Shown one piece after another: positions 20,189 to 33,064 of a stretch of DNA of 64,000 nt. How positions within the stretch are numbered: position 1 is the first letter of the stretch; each line of letters begins with the position of its first letter. This DNA comes from Betaproteobacteria bacterium (GTDB lineage: Bacteria > Pseudomonadota > Gammaproteobacteria > Burkholderiales > SG8-41), in contig JANYDY010000051.1 in assembly GCA_025363435.1 (NCBI GenBank), positions 1 to 64,000 of the forward strand, given 5' to 3'. A program made the translations under genes and the position numbers. The notes beneath the pieces are model-generated. The model worked only from the letters and a program-made list of their open reading frames with translations. It did not search any database and was not told where the DNA came from.

Positions 20189-21004
20189 TCAGCGTTTCAG
20201 TATCGACTTGATGCTGCCGAGAAAGCTCTTGGTCGGGTCGCTGACATCTTCCATCGGCGCCTGCTGTTGCGGCGCCTGCGGCGGCCGCGTTTCGGGTTCG
20301 AGCTCAGCGAGCGGGCGCGGCGGTCGTGTTGCGGTGGCGCGCATTGATTCCTGGTGACGGCCGACGCTGCGGAAGTTGTTGGGCTGGGCGATGATCACCT
20401 TGCCGAGTTCCTCCAGCAATTCCTTGTTGAATTCCTCGAAATCGTAAATATTGGTAAATTCACCGAATTTCTCGAGATTCTTGCAGACAATCTTGATGCG
20501 GCCGTTTTCGAGGTCGCCGATCATGGTCACCATCACCGGAACTTCACAATTCATGGTGAAAATGCCGCGTTCGACGTAACCGCGCTCGTTGCGCATTTCC
20601 TTCAGATCGAACTTCAGATTGTTGGTCCACAAGTGCTCGCGCATGCGCTGCACCAGCGGATCGGTCTGTTTTTCGATGGTCAGTTTTTGCTCCGAGGCGC
20701 AGCGGAAACGCAGCACGATCGCCTCGATGTAGTCCTTGTGATCAAGGGTCAGTCGCCGCCCGTTGACGTTATAGTCGGATTGGCGCAGGTTCTCCATGCG
20801 CGTCGCGCCGCCTTCAAGATAATAGACTCGGGCGATCGTCGGCTTGATCACGTTGAGCGAATTGAACAGCTCTACCCAGTAATGCAGCGCATCCTTCAGC
20901 TTGGCATGCGTCAGCAGCAGATTCTGGCTGATTTCTTCCTGAGAAACCTGCTCCTTCTGCCTGAGGGTATCGGCCTGCTGTTTTAAATCGTCAAGTAAGC
21001 CCAT
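20189..21004 (-). CDS. protein of unknown function, co-transcribed with pilU
   Basis: 271-residue soluble protein I do not recognise. It starts MGLLDDLKQQADTLRQKEQ, a charged helical region, followed by a central domain rich in beta strands (IVLRFRCASEQ, GIFTMNCEVPVMVTMIGDLE, GRIKIVCKNLEKFGE). A Pro/Gln-rich linker at roughly 225-250 leads to a short basic tail, SFLGSIKSILKR. No signal peptide, membrane segment or catalytic motif is evident. It ends two bases before pilU on the same strand, with a 97-base gap upstream. A role with PilU is suggested by position only. Confidence 0.75.
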   Translation of the reverse strand: MGLLDDLKQQADTLRQKEQVSQEEISQNLLLTHAKLKDALHYWVELFNSLNVIKPTIARVYYLEGGATRMENLRQSDYNVNGRRLTLDHKDYIEAIVLRFRCASEQKLTIEKQTDPLVQRMREHLWTNNLKFDLKEMRNERGYVERGIFTMNCEVPVMVTMIGDLENGRIKIVCKNLEKFGEFTNIYDFEEFNKELLEELGKVIIAQPNNFRSVGRHQESMRATATRPPRPLAELEPETRPPQAPQQQAPMEDVSDPTKSFLGSIKSILKR

Positions 21005-21101
21005 TGCAGCTAGTAACTCCTGTCAAATCAACGGGTATTGTGCCGCCTTTTAGCCAACTTGGAAAGTGCAAAGGTCACGCCGCCGCACCGGTCGCGGCCC
21101 G

Positions 21102-21923
21102 CTAATCGCTGCGCAAGAGCTCGTTAATACTGGTTTTTGCGCGCGTCTTCGCATCGACGCGTTTAACGATCACCGCGCAGTAGAGCTGGCATTTGCCGTC
21201 GCCCGACGGCAGCGAACCGGAAACCACCACCGACCCGGCCGGAACACGCCCGTAAATGACCTCGCCGCTGGTGCGGTCGAATATCTTGGTGCTTTGCCCG
21301 ATAAACACGCCCATCGAGATCACCGAGCCGGCCTCAACCACCACGCCTTCAACGATTTCCGAGCGTGCGCCGATGAAACAATTGTCTTCGATGATGGTCG
21401 GGTTGGCTTGCAGGGGCTCAAGTACACCGCCGATGCCGACACCGCCGGAGAGGTGGACGTTTTTGCCGATCTGCGCGCAGGAGCCGACGGTCGCCCAGGT
21501 ATCAACCATGGTTCCTTCATCAACGTATGCGCCGATATTCACGTATGACGGCATCAGAATGGCGTTTTTCGCAATAAATACGCCGCGGCGTACCATCGCC
21601 GGCGGCACTACGCGAAAACCGCCGCGCACAAAATCTTCGCGCGAGTAATTGGCGAATTTGCCCGGCACCTTGTCGAAGTACTGGGTGGCGGCGCCGGCCA
21701 GCGGCACATTGTCTTCGATGCGAAACGACAGCAATACCGCCTGCTTGATCCATTGATGCACGGTCCACGCGCCGTTGATTTTCTCGGCAACGCGCAGCTT
21801 GCCTGAGTCGAGACCGTCAATCACTTCCTTGACTGCCTCGCCGATGCGCGCCGGTGTCGTGCCGGGCGAGAGTTCGGTGCGCTTTTCCCAGGCTTGTTCG
21901 ATGATATTTTGCAGGTCGCTCAT
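21102..21923 (-). CDS. dapD: 2,3,4,5-tetrahydropyridine-2,6-dicarboxylate N-succinyltransferase
   Basis: 273-residue left-handed beta-helix acyltransferase of the lysine/diaminopimelate pathway; it succinylates tetrahydrodipicolinate with succinyl-CoA. Hexapeptide repeats are clear ([20 protein letters not shown], then [20 protein letters not shown]). The N-terminal helical domain ([12 protein letters not shown]) and length agree with family members. It is followed upstream by dapC 21 bases away on the same strand, so two consecutive pathway enzymes are encoded together. The pathway product feeds peptidoglycan and lysine. Confidence 0.97.
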   Translation of the reverse strand: MSDLQNIIEQAWEKRTELSPGTTPARIGEAVKEVIDGLDSGKLRVAEKINGAWTVHQWIKQAVLLSFRIEDNVPLAGAATQYFDKVPGKFANYSREDFVRGGFRVVPPAMVRRGVFIAKNAILMPSYVNIGAYVDEGTMVDTWATVGSCAQIGKNVHLSGGVGIGGVLEPLQANPTIIEDNCFIGARSEIVEGVVVEAGSVISMGVFIGQSTKIFDRTSGEVIYGRVPAGSVVVSGSLPSGDGKCQLYCAVIVKRVDAKTRAKTSINELLRSD

Positions 21924-21944
21924 GATGAATAATCCGTATTGTCG

Positions 21945-23138
21945 TTAATTGCGGGCAATAAAATCGGCGATGCGCTGTGCCGCCTCGGTGCACTCAGTCG
22001 TCGAGGCGACCAGCGCAACACGCACAAAATTGCGTCCTGGATTGACGCCGCGGGCTTCGCGCGCGAGGTAGCTGCCGGGCAGGGCGGTGACGTTGAATTG
22101 CTCATACAGTTCGCGCGTAAATTTCGTGTCGTCGCGGCGCGCATCTATCCACAGGTAAAAACCCGCATCCGGCATCCGCACGCCCGGCGTGTTGCCGAGT
22201 ATTTTCATGGCAGTGGCAAATTTGTCGCGGTACAGGCGGCGATTTTCGACGACATGAGCCTCGTCGCGCCACGCCGCTATGCTCGCCGCATGAATCGGCG
22301 GACTCATCGCGCAGCCCTGATAAGTGCGGTAGAGCAGGTATTTTTTCAAGATCTGCGCGTCGCCGGCGACAAAACCGGAACGCATGCCCGGCGAATTCGA
22401 GCGCTTCGACAAGCTGGAAAACACCACTAGCCGCGGGTAGCCGCTGCGCCCGAAATGCTGCGCCGCCTGCAATGCGCCGATCGGCGGTTTTTTTTCGTCG
22501 AAATAAATTTCCGAATAACATTCGTCCGAAGCGATGACAAATCCGTAACGGTCGGAAAGATCAAACAGCGCCTTCCATTCGTCCATGTCCATCACGCGGC
22601 CGGTCGGATTGCCTGGCGAGCAGACGTAAATCAGTTGCGTGCGGCGCCAGACTTCATCGGGCAATTGCGTGTAGTCTGCGGCAAAATTGTTCGCCGGCAG
22701 ATTGTGCAGAAACTGCGCTTCGGCGCCGGACAGCAGTGCCGCGCCTTCATAGATTTGATAAAACGGGTTCGGCACCACAACCGCCGGCTTCGCTTTGCTG
22801 CGATCGATGATAGTGTGCGCAAACGCATATAGGGCCTCGCGGCTGCCGTTGACCGGTATGATTTCCGTCTGCGCGCTGATTTCCTTCAAGCCGTAACGCT
22901 GTTTGAGCCAATCGGCAATCGCAATCCGCAAACCTTCGGCGCCCAGCGTAGTGGGATAGACGGCGAGGCCGTCGAGGTTATCGGTAATCGCCTGACGAAT
23001 GAACTGCGGCGTCGGGTGCTTAGGTTCACCGATGTACAGGCTGACCGGCTTGAACTGCGGATTAGGCACAGCCCCCGCCAGCAGATCATTCAGCTTTTGA
23101 AAGGGATAGCTCTGCAGGCGGTCGAGATCGGGATTCAT
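21945..23138 (-). CDS. dapC: succinyldiaminopimelate aminotransferase
   Basis: 397-residue PLP-dependent class I/II aminotransferase. VFSSLSKRSNSPGMRSGF contains the PLP lysine, and SPGNPTGRVMD the asparagine loop; SDECYSEIYFD is the Asp/Tyr pair. Start MNPDLDRLQSYPFQKL is typical of betaproteobacterial DapC, so the ATG at 23138 is preferred to one at 23153. It converts N-succinyl-2-amino-6-ketopimelate using glutamate. Adjacency to dapD supports the assignment over other class I aminotransferases. Confidence 0.92.
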   Translation of the reverse strand: MNPDLDRLQSYPFQKLNDLLAGAVPNPQFKPVSLYIGEPKHPTPQFIRQAITDNLDGLAVYPTTLGAEGLRIAIADWLKQRYGLKEISAQTEIIPVNGSREALYAFAHTIIDRSKAKPAVVVPNPFYQIYEGAALLSGAEAQFLHNLPANNFAADYTQLPDEVWRRTQLIYVCSPGNPTGRVMDMDEWKALFDLSDRYGFVIASDECYSEIYFDEKKPPIGALQAAQHFGRSGYPRLVVFSSLSKRSNSPGMRSGFVAGDAQILKKYLLYRTYQGCAMSPPIHAASIAAWRDEAHVVENRRLYRDKFATAMKILGNTPGVRMPDAGFYLWIDARRDDTKFTRELYEQFNVTALPGSYLAREARGVNPGRNFVRVALVASTTECTEAAQRIADFIARN

Positions 23139-23213
23139 GCGCGCTTCTGGCAAAGCATTAATTATACGGGGATTGCTGTTACGCTCACAGCCGGCAAGCC
23201 GCGCTGCGCCGTG

Positions 23214-23630
23214 TCAGCGTGTGCTCGATTGCCCGCTCATCGAATCCAGATCGACCTTTTGCGGCGCGTGCCAGCCGCGCTTGCAGGTTTCCGCAACCAC
23301 CGTGGTGAAAATGCCGCCGCGTACATAAAACCGCGCGGTCAGACGCATGAAACGCGGCCGTGTTGTGGCTGCCAGATCATCCAGTATCCGGTTGGTGACC
23401 GCCTCATGAAATGCGCCCTCATTGCGATACGACCAGACATAGAGTTTCAGGCTTTTCAGTTCAATGCATTTGCGGTCCGGCACGTAATCCAGATAAAGCG
23501 TGGCGAAATCCGGCTGCCCGGTCTTCGGACACAGGCAGGTAAACTCCGGTATTTCCATGTGAATCCGATAGTCGCGTTGCGGCTGCGGATTCGGGAAGGT
23601 GTCAAGGTGTTTTTTTGGTTTGCTGGGCAT
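23214..23630 (-). CDS. queF: NADPH-dependent preQ0 reductase QueF (single-domain type)
   Basis: 138-residue tunnel-fold enzyme that reduces 7-cyano-7-deazaguanine (preQ0) to preQ1 for queuosine synthesis. The catalytic cysteine lies in [11 protein letters not shown] (Cys34) with Asp41 nearby, and [20 protein letters not shown] is the QueF substrate-binding signature. This is the short, YkvM-type form, not the two-domain E. coli form. It is divergent from smc across 76 bases and is not in an operon with other queuosine genes. Confidence 0.93.
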   Translation of the reverse strand: MPSKPKKHLDTFPNPQPQRDYRIHMEIPEFTCLCPKTGQPDFATLYLDYVPDRKCIELKSLKLYVWSYRNEGAFHEAVTNRILDDLAATTRPRFMRLTARFYVRGGIFTTVVAETCKRGWHAPQKVDLDSMSGQSSTR

Positions 23631-23706
23631 AGTGGCGGGCGCGACAATTCAGTTAAAATGGCGAGCGAAATTCGTCCTGAATTATAACTCTGCATAGAAG
23701 AATAAA

Positions 23707-26700
23707 TTGCGCCTCACTGAAATCAAGCTGGCCGGATTCAAATCGTTCGTAGATCCGACGCATATTCCCGTTCCCGGACAACTCGTCGGCATCGTGGGTC
23801 CCAATGGTTGTGGCAAATCCAACATCATCGATGCGGTGCGCTGGGTGCTCGGCGAATCGTCGGCAAAGCACCTGCGCGGCGAAACCATGCAGGACGTGCT
23901 GTTCAACGGCTCGGGCAACCGCCAGCCGGTCAATCGCGCCAGCGTCGAACTGATTTTCGACAACAGTCTGGGCAAGGCGGGTGGGCAGTGGGCCAGTTTC
24001 GCGGAGATTTCAGTAAAACGGCTGCTCGAACGCGACGGCGACTCTGCATACTATATAAACAATATTCATGTACGACGCCGCGATATCGCTGACATATTTC
24101 TCGGTACCGGCGTCGGCGCGCGCGCCTACGCGATCATCGAGCAGGGCATGATTTCGCGCATCATCGAAGCGAAGCCCGAAGAATTGCGGATTTTTCTCGA
24201 AGAAGCGGCCGGCGTTTCAAAATACCGCGAACGCCGCAAAGAAACCGAAGCGCGGCTTGCCGATACGCGCGAAAACCTGTTGCGTGTTGACGACATCCGC
24301 ACTGAACTCGAAAAACAGGTCGAGCATTTGAGCGCGCAGGCCGAGGTGGCGAGCAAGTATCACACGCTGCAGGACGAACTGCGGTTCTCGCAAAACCTGC
24401 TGTGGCTACGCAAGAAGCGCGACGCAAGTGCGACGCGCGAACGCTGTGTGCGCGACATCGAGAAGCTGGGCGTCGAGCTCGAAGCGCAAACCGCGCGTCT
24501 GCGCGAAACCGAAAGCGCGCTGGAAGAACTGCGCCAGCGTCATCACGCAGCCGGCGATGCCGTGCACGATGCGCAGGGCCATCTCTACGAAACCAATGCC
24601 GAGTTTGCGCGCGTGGAGCAGCAGATTCAGCACGTTCGCGAGAACCGTCATCGCGTCGAGTCACGCCTGGCGGATTTGCGCGCCCAGTTGCAGCAGGGCG
24701 AAGCACAACTCGAAGCCCAGCAGACCAGTCTTGACGATTGGCACCAGGAACAGGCGCGCGCCCAGGCCGCAGCAGAAACGAGCCGCCTCGAACATGTGGC
24801 TGAATGCGATCGGCTGCCGGTTGCTGAACAGGCGTTTCGCGACGCGCTGGCCGGTCGTGACGTTCTGCAGCACGCAACTTCGGAAAATGCGCAGGAATTG
24901 CAGCTCGAACAAACGCGCTGCGAACATGCGCTGAAGATACTGGCGCAGCTGGCGCAGCGCGAACAGCGCTTGCGCGAGGAAAAAACCGCATTGCCGGTGC
25001 CGGACGATGCCGAGCACCAGCGTTTGAGCGCCGTGCACGGTGAACTCGAGTCGCGCCAACAAACCCAGCGCAGCAATCTGGAAACGCAGGAAGCGCGCGT
25101 GCCGGAACTCGACACCGCGCTGCGCGAATGTGCGGCATCGGTTGAAACCGCCGCGCAGCAGGTGGCATCGCTGGAAGCACGCGTCAGCGCATTGCGCCAG
25201 ATTCAGGATCGCATCGGCCGCAGCGAAGGCATGGAGGGCTGGCTGACTTCGCATCAGCTCGATACATCGCGCCGCCTCTGGCAGGACGTCGAGATTGAAG
25301 GCGGCTGGGAAGACGCGCTGGAAGCGGTGTTGCGCGAACGGCTCAACGGCATTTCGCTGGGCAATCTCGAAGACGCCGCGCGCTGGGTTGGCGAACTGCC
25401 GCCCGGCAAGATGACCGTTTATGCAGGCGACGGCGATAGTTCACCGGCGCCTGTTGCCAATGGCGACCTGCGGCCGCTGGCGTCTTATGTGCGCGGTAAA
25501 AATCCGGCGGCAACTGCCGCCCTGCATGACTGGCTGCATCAGGTCTACGTCGTCGCCGACCGCCACGCCGGTCTGGCGCAGCGGCATCAATTACCGGCCG
25601 GCGCGCTGCTGGTTTCAGCTGATGGCCATGTCTTCACGCGCCACAGCGTGAGTTTTCATGCGCCGGATTCGGATTTGCATGGCGTGCTGTCGCGTGAACG
25701 CGAGCTTGAGCAACTGAGCGGGCAACTGGCAGCTGAACAGCAGCAACTCGCGGTACAGCGGGCGCGTCATGCCGCCGCCGATACAGCCTTCGAGGAACAT
25801 CAGGCGATGCTGGCCAGCATGCGTCTGGAGCTTGATCAAACGCGGCGGCGTTGCCACGAAGCCGAACTGGAGATCACGCGTTTTTCCGAACAGGTGCAGC
25901 GCATCACGCAGCGTGGCGAACAAATTACCGCCGAGCTTGCGGAAATCGATGCGCAGACCGGGCAAGAACGCGCTCAACACGATTCCGCGCAGTCGAATGC
26001 AGTGCAAAGGGACAAGCAGCGCATTGAATTGCAGACGCAACTTGCCGCCGCGCAGACGGCCTACGCGGCAGCCGACGCCGCACTGGAGCTGCAGCGCCAG
26101 GCCATTTCGCAGGCTGATCGTCATGCCCAGGAAGCGGCTTTCCATCTGAAAACCTGCAGCAACAAAATTGCTGAAATCGACAATGCAATGCGGCTGGTGC
26201 GCGAAAACGTCGGCACTGTTCAGGCCGGCATAAGCAAACATGAAGCCGAGCTTGCTGAACTCGATGAAACACCGCTGACCGCCGAACTCGACCGTGTGCT
26301 GCAAATCCGCACGCAAAAAGAGCAGGCGGTTGCCGCCGCCCGCGATGCGCTGGAAGCCGCCGAAACAGCCTTGCGCCAGACCGAACAGGATCGTCTGGTG
26401 ATCGAGCAGGGGCTCAACCCGATCCGTGAGCGCATCAATGATGCGAAACTGAAGGAACAGGAAGCGCGCCTGACCGAGGAACAATTCTCGCAACAATTAT
26501 TCGAAGTCAGCGCCAATGAAACGGAACTCGAACCGCATCTTGAAAAAGGCAAGCGCTCAAGTGCGTTGCAGGCCGATATCACGCGACTCTCCAACGAGAT
26601 TGCAACCCTCGGCGCCGTCAATCTTGCCGCGCTCGACGAACTCGAGACCTCGCAGCAACGCAAGGAATACCTCGATTCACAGTCACTGGATCTGAATACC

Positions 26701-27225
26701 GCCTTGTCAACGCTGGAAGACGCAATCCATCGCATCGACCGCGAAACCCGCGAACGCCTGCAGCACACGTTCGACGTTGTAAACGGTCATTTCGGCGAAT
26801 TGTTCCCGTCGCTGTTTGGCGGCGGTCAGGCTAAACTGGTGCTCAGCGGCGAGGAGATCCTCGACGCCGGTGTGCAGGTCATCGCACAACCGCCGGGCAA
26901 GAAGAACAGTTCGATCCACCTGTTGTCGGGGGGGGAAAAGGCTTTGACCGCATTGTCACTGGTGTTTGCGATGTTCCAGCTCAATCCGGCGCCGTTTTGC
27001 CTGCTTGATGAGGTCGATGCACCGCTCGACGACTCTAATACAGAGCGCTTCTGCAAACTGGTGCAGAAAATGTCGGGTAATTCGCAGTTCATGTTTATCA
27101 GTCACAACAAGATCACCATGGAAATTGCCAATCAGCTGATCGGTATCACCATGCAAGAGGCCGGTGTCTCGCGAGTGGTCGCGGTGGACATCGAAGAGGC
27201 CATGAAACTCGCCGAAGTCGCCTAG
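23707..27225 (+). CDS. smc: chromosome segregation protein SMC
   Basis: 1172-residue condensin ATPase. It has the N-terminal Walker A GPNGCGKSN, followed by long coiled coils from ~170 to ~500. A hinge domain lies around 510-650 (SEGMEGWLTSHQLDTSRRLW), and a second coil leads to the C-terminal signature LLSGGEKALTALSL with Walker B CLLDEVDAPLDD. The start is TTG, the only start that keeps MRLTEIKLAGFKSF. This is canonical SMC, not MukB. ScpA/ScpB are not in the window. It is followed by the zipA-like gene four bases on, and ligA, forming a likely operon. Confidence 0.96.
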   Translation: MRLTEIKLAGFKSFVDPTHIPVPGQLVGIVGPNGCGKSNIIDAVRWVLGESSAKHLRGETMQDVLFNGSGNRQPVNRASVELIFDNSLGKAGGQWASFAEISVKRLLERDGDSAYYINNIHVRRRDIADIFLGTGVGARAYAIIEQGMISRIIEAKPEELRIFLEEAAGVSKYRERRKETEARLADTRENLLRVDDIRTELEKQVEHLSAQAEVASKYHTLQDELRFSQNLLWLRKKRDASATRERCVRDIEKLGVELEAQTARLRETESALEELRQRHHAAGDAVHDAQGHLYETNAEFARVEQQIQHVRENRHRVESRLADLRAQLQQGEAQLEAQQTSLDDWHQEQARAQAAAETSRLEHVAECDRLPVAEQAFRDALAGRDVLQHATSENAQELQLEQTRCEHALKILAQLAQREQRLREEKTALPVPDDAEHQRLSAVHGELESRQQTQRSNLETQEARVPELDTALRECAASVETAAQQVASLEARVSALRQIQDRIGRSEGMEGWLTSHQLDTSRRLWQDVEIEGGWEDALEAVLRERLNGISLGNLEDAARWVGELPPGKMTVYAGDGDSSPAPVANGDLRPLASYVRGKNPAATAALHDWLHQVYVVADRHAGLAQRHQLPAGALLVSADGHVFTRHSVSFHAPDSDLHGVLSRERELEQLSGQLAAEQQQLAVQRARHAAADTAFEEHQAMLASMRLELDQTRRRCHEAELEITRFSEQVQRITQRGEQITAELAEIDAQTGQERAQHDSAQSNAVQRDKQRIELQTQLAAAQTAYAAADAALELQRQAISQADRHAQEAAFHLKTCSNKIAEIDNAMRLVRENVGTVQAGISKHEAELAELDETPLTAELDRVLQIRTQKEQAVAAARDALEAAETALRQTEQDRLVIEQGLNPIRERINDAKLKEQEARLTEEQFSQQLFEVSANETELEPHLEKGKRSSALQADITRLSNEIATLGAVNLAALDELETSQQRKEYLDSQSLDLNTALSTLEDAIHRIDRETRERLQHTFDVVNGHFGELFPSLFGGGQAKLVLSGEEILDAGVQVIAQPPGKKNSSIHLLSGGEKALTALSLVFAMFQLNPAPFCLLDEVDAPLDDSNTERFCKLVQKMSGNSQFMFISHNKITMEIANQLIGITMQEAGVSRVVAVDIEEAMKLAEVA

Positions 27226-27229
27226 CGCC

Positions 27230-28288
27230 ATGAGCGACCTGCAAATCAGCCTGCTTGCAATCGGCGCGCTGGTCGTTGCCGGAGTGTGGCTGTTCAACGG
27301 CTGGCAGGAGCGCCAGCTGCGCCGGCGCACCGAGCAGGCGTTCGCGCGGGAGCATCCTGATGTATTGCTGGGCGGCGATGCCGGCACTGGCGAACAACGC
27401 GTCGAACCGACCATCAATGCCGACCAGCCGGCAAAACCGCATGTAAATAAACCGCCGGCGGTCGCATCGTTGATCGCGATCGATCCGGTTATCGACTTTG
27501 TGGTCGAAGTAACCCTCGCCGCGCCTGCCGACGGCGCAGCTTTGCGCGATGAACTGCGCGCATTGATGGTGGAAACCGGCAAAAGCGTGCTCGCTGAAGC
27601 TTATGAAGAAAGCAGCGGCGATTGGGTCGATGCCGGCGGCGGCAGCGGCTATGCGCGTCTGCGTTATGCGCTGCAAATCTCCAACCGCTCCGGCTGCGTC
27701 ACGCTGAACAATCTCGCCGCCTTCAGGGATGCGGTTGCCGTCTGGGCCGAAACGCACGGCGGCGAAATCAAATGTCTCGACATCGAAGCCGTGCATGCGA
27801 TGGCGGTGCAACTCGACCGTTTTTGCGCTGACGTCGATATTGCGATCGGCATCAACGTAATCACCGCCGACGGCAGCCCGTTCACCGGCGCGCGTATCCG
27901 CTCAATGGCGGAAAAAATCGGTTTCCGCCTTGAACCCGAAGGCGTGTTCTATGCGCGCGCCGATTCCGGCGAAGTGCTGTACACGCTGGACAACCACGAG
28001 CCGATGCCTTTCGTGCCGGAGCAAATGCGCGCACTGCATACCCGCGGCGTGACTTTTTTGCTCGATGTGCCGCGGGTAACCGCCGCGCTGGCGGCGTTTG
28101 ACGCGATGCTTGCCAATGCGCGCACCTTTGCGGGCGAGATGGACGGCACCCTGGTCGATGACAATCGCGCCCAGCTGTCGGACAACGCCATCGCCGCGAT
28201 CCGCAGACAGCTCGAAGGCATTCTGACCAAGATGGAGGCGGGCCGCATCGCCGCCGGCGGCGTGCGGGCGCTGCGCCTGTTCGGTTAA
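27230..28288 (+). CDS. zipA: ZipA-like cell-division protein
   Basis: 352-residue protein with one N-terminal membrane helix (LQISLLAIGALVVAGVWLF), a basic stretch and a variable linker. The C-terminal ~230 residues resemble the FtsZ-binding ZipA_C domain (QISNRSGCVTLNNLAAFRDA, FCADVDIAIGINVIT). Known ZipA tethers FtsZ to the membrane. Betaproteobacterial versions are divergent, so function is inferred from architecture and the smc/ligA position. The next gene, ligA, starts at the base after this stop. Confidence 0.78.
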   Translation: MSDLQISLLAIGALVVAGVWLFNGWQERQLRRRTEQAFAREHPDVLLGGDAGTGEQRVEPTINADQPAKPHVNKPPAVASLIAIDPVIDFVVEVTLAAPADGAALRDELRALMVETGKSVLAEAYEESSGDWVDAGGGSGYARLRYALQISNRSGCVTLNNLAAFRDAVAVWAETHGGEIKCLDIEAVHAMAVQLDRFCADVDIAIGINVITADGSPFTGARIRSMAEKIGFRLEPEGVFYARADSGEVLYTLDNHEPMPFVPEQMRALHTRGVTFLLDVPRVTAALAAFDAMLANARTFAGEMDGTLVDDNRAQLSDNAIAAIRRQLEGILTKMEAGRIAAGGVRALRLFG

Positions 28289-31185
<2,897 letters not shown>

Positions 31186-31195
31186 GTTCGTTCGC

Positions 31196-31753
31196 ATGTT
31201 GTCACCGGCGCAGGCCACGGACGTTTTGCAGAATGCCGATATGATTTGCACGGCGACAGCTGTGCAAAATGCGGTAGAGCGCCTTGCCGGCGAAATCTCG
31301 GGTGAGCTGGCGGCGCAAAATCCGCTGCTGCTTTGCGTGATGGGCGGCGCAGTGGTTTTCAGCGGGCAATTGCTGACCAGACTGGAATTCCCGCTCGATT
31401 TCGACTATCTGCACGTCACCCGCTATGGGGGTGCAACCGTCGGCGGCGGCATTGAATGGAAGGTTTTTCCGCTGACGCCGCTAGCCGGCCGCGTCATACT
31501 GGTGCTCGATGATGTGCTTGACGAAGGACATACCATGGCAGCAATACGCGAGCGTGTGCTGGCCGCCGGCGCCAGCCGCTTCCTCTGCGCCGTTTTCGCC
31601 GACAAGGATATCGGCCGCAAAAAACCCCTGGCGGCTGATTTTGTCGGCATGCAATTGCCTAATCGCTATGTATTCGGTTACGGCATGGACGTCAAAGGCG
31701 CGTGGCGTAATCTGCCGGCAATCTATGCGTTGAAACCGAACCAGGTCCTGTAA
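31196..31753 (+). CDS. hpt: hypoxanthine-guanine phosphoribosyltransferase
   Basis: 185-residue type I PRTase. The PRPP loop VILVLDDVLDEGHTMAAI contains the acidic pair, and FPLDFDYLHVTRYGG resembles the flexible-loop region of purine PRTases. It salvages hypoxanthine or guanine to IMP/GMP. The methylthioinosine phosphorylase gene follows 34 bases later; its product would be hypoxanthine, the substrate here. This makes the pair a sensible salvage unit. Substrate preference is not visible from the sequence. Confidence 0.85.
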   Translation: MLSPAQATDVLQNADMICTATAVQNAVERLAGEISGELAAQNPLLLCVMGGAVVFSGQLLTRLEFPLDFDYLHVTRYGGATVGGGIEWKVFPLTPLAGRVILVLDDVLDEGHTMAAIRERVLAAGASRFLCAVFADKDIGRKKPLAADFVGMQLPNRYVFGYGMDVKGAWRNLPAIYALKPNQVL

Positions 31754-31787
31754 CGCGTTGAACAGTTTGAACTGAAGAGAAATCACC

Positions 31788-32534
31788 TTGCTTGCAATCA
31801 TCGGCGGCAGCGGCCTCACGCAACTGGCCAATTTAACGGTCTCGCGCAGGATCGCGGTGCGTACCCCGTACGGCGAACCGTCCGGCCCGCTGACCATCGG
31901 CGAAATCGCCGGCAGGGAGATCGTTTTCCTGGCACGTCACGGTTACGGCCACACCATACCGCCGCATCAGGTTAACTATCGCGCAAATATCTGGGCTCTA
32001 CATGAGCAGGGCGTAAAAGAAGTTATCGGCGTTGCCTCGGTCGGTGGCATACGCGCGGATATGCAGCCGGGTGTATTGGCTTTACCCGATCAAATCATCG
32101 ATTACACCCACGACCGCGCCGCCACCTTGTACACGCTTGAGGATCGCGGCGTGCAACACGTCGATTTCACCTGGCCGTACAGCCGTGATCTTCGCACGCG
32201 CTGTCTACAGGCGGCAAAGCAGGCCGGCGTGCCGATCATAGATGGCGGCGTGTACGCCGCAACGCAGGGGCCGCGCCTCGAAACCGCCGCGGAAATCAAC
32301 CGGCTTGAGCGCGATGGCGCCGCCATGGTCGGCATGACCGGCATGCCGGAGGCGATACTTGCGCGCGAAATCGGTTTGTCGTACGCGGCAATCACCGTGG
32401 TCGCGAATCACGCTGCCGGCCGCGGCGGCAGTGCCGAGGCAATATCGATGCCGCATATTGCCGCCATCCTTGACGGCGGCATGGTCAAGGTGCGCTCAAT
32501 CATTGAACAGATAGCAGGGACCAATGGCCGTTAG
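31788..32534 (+). CDS. S-methyl-5'-thioinosine phosphorylase (MTAP/PNP family)
   Basis: 248-residue trimeric-type nucleoside phosphorylase starting at TTG. The phosphate site is IIGGSGL, and [20 protein letters not shown] and [20 protein letters not shown] are family signatures. At the base-recognition site it has ANHAAGRGG, with Asn instead of the DYD of methylthioadenosine phosphorylases. That fits a 6-oxopurine, as in the Pseudomonas methylthioinosine enzyme. It cleaves MTI to hypoxanthine and 5-methylthioribose-1-phosphate, which MtnA accepts. A true MTA phosphorylase or purine nucleoside phosphorylase is the alternative. Confidence 0.8.
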   Translation: MLAIIGGSGLTQLANLTVSRRIAVRTPYGEPSGPLTIGEIAGREIVFLARHGYGHTIPPHQVNYRANIWALHEQGVKEVIGVASVGGIRADMQPGVLALPDQIIDYTHDRAATLYTLEDRGVQHVDFTWPYSRDLRTRCLQAAKQAGVPIIDGGVYAATQGPRLETAAEINRLERDGAAMVGMTGMPEAILAREIGLSYAAITVVANHAAGRGGSAEAISMPHIAAILDGGMVKVRSIIEQIAGTNGR

Positions 32535-33057
32535 AGAGGTTTTGCGGATGGGCGATGCGCGGCTGCTCGAAGAAGCGCATGCGGTCGAACAGTTCGATAC
32601 ACCCGAGCTGCATGCGCTGATCAAGGACATGCGCGATACGATGGAAGACCTCGACGGGGCAGGGCTGGCGGCGCCGCAAATCGGCGTCGGACTGCAGTTG
32701 GTGATCTTCGGTGTCGAAGAAAATCCGCGCTACCCGGATGCGGAACCGGTGCCGCAAACGGTGTTGATCAATCCGAAGCTGCTGAAGGTTGACGACGTGA
32801 TGGAAGACGGCTGGGAAGGCTGCCTGTCGGTGCCCGGCATGCGCGGACTGGTGCCGCGTTTTGTGCGATTGCAATATAGCGGCTTCGATGAATACGGCAA
32901 ACCGATTGAGCGGACAGCAGAAGGTTTTCACGCCCGCGTAGTCCAGCACGAGTGCGATCACTTGATCGGTGTGCTGTATCCGATGCGCATCCGCGACATG
33001 CGCCAGTTCGGATTTACCGAGGAATTATTTCCCGGAGAAGACCCGGGCGACGACTGA
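32524..33057 (+). CDS. def: peptide deformylase
   Basis: 177-residue metalloenzyme that removes the N-formyl group from new proteins. All three motifs are present: [18 protein letters not shown] (metal Cys) and QHECDHLIG (metal His and catalytic Glu). Start ATG at 32524 overlaps the preceding gene by 11 bases. It is not next to fmt, the usual partner, so this may be a second or relocated copy. It is convergent with glnD, seven bases between stops. Confidence 0.94.
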   Translation: MAVREVLRMGDARLLEEAHAVEQFDTPELHALIKDMRDTMEDLDGAGLAAPQIGVGLQLVIFGVEENPRYPDAEPVPQTVLINPKLLKVDDVMEDGWEGCLSVPGMRGLVPRFVRLQYSGFDEYGKPIERTAEGFHARVVQHECDHLIGVLYPMRIRDMRQFGFTEELFPGEDPGDD

Positions 33058-33064
33058 GCCGTCC

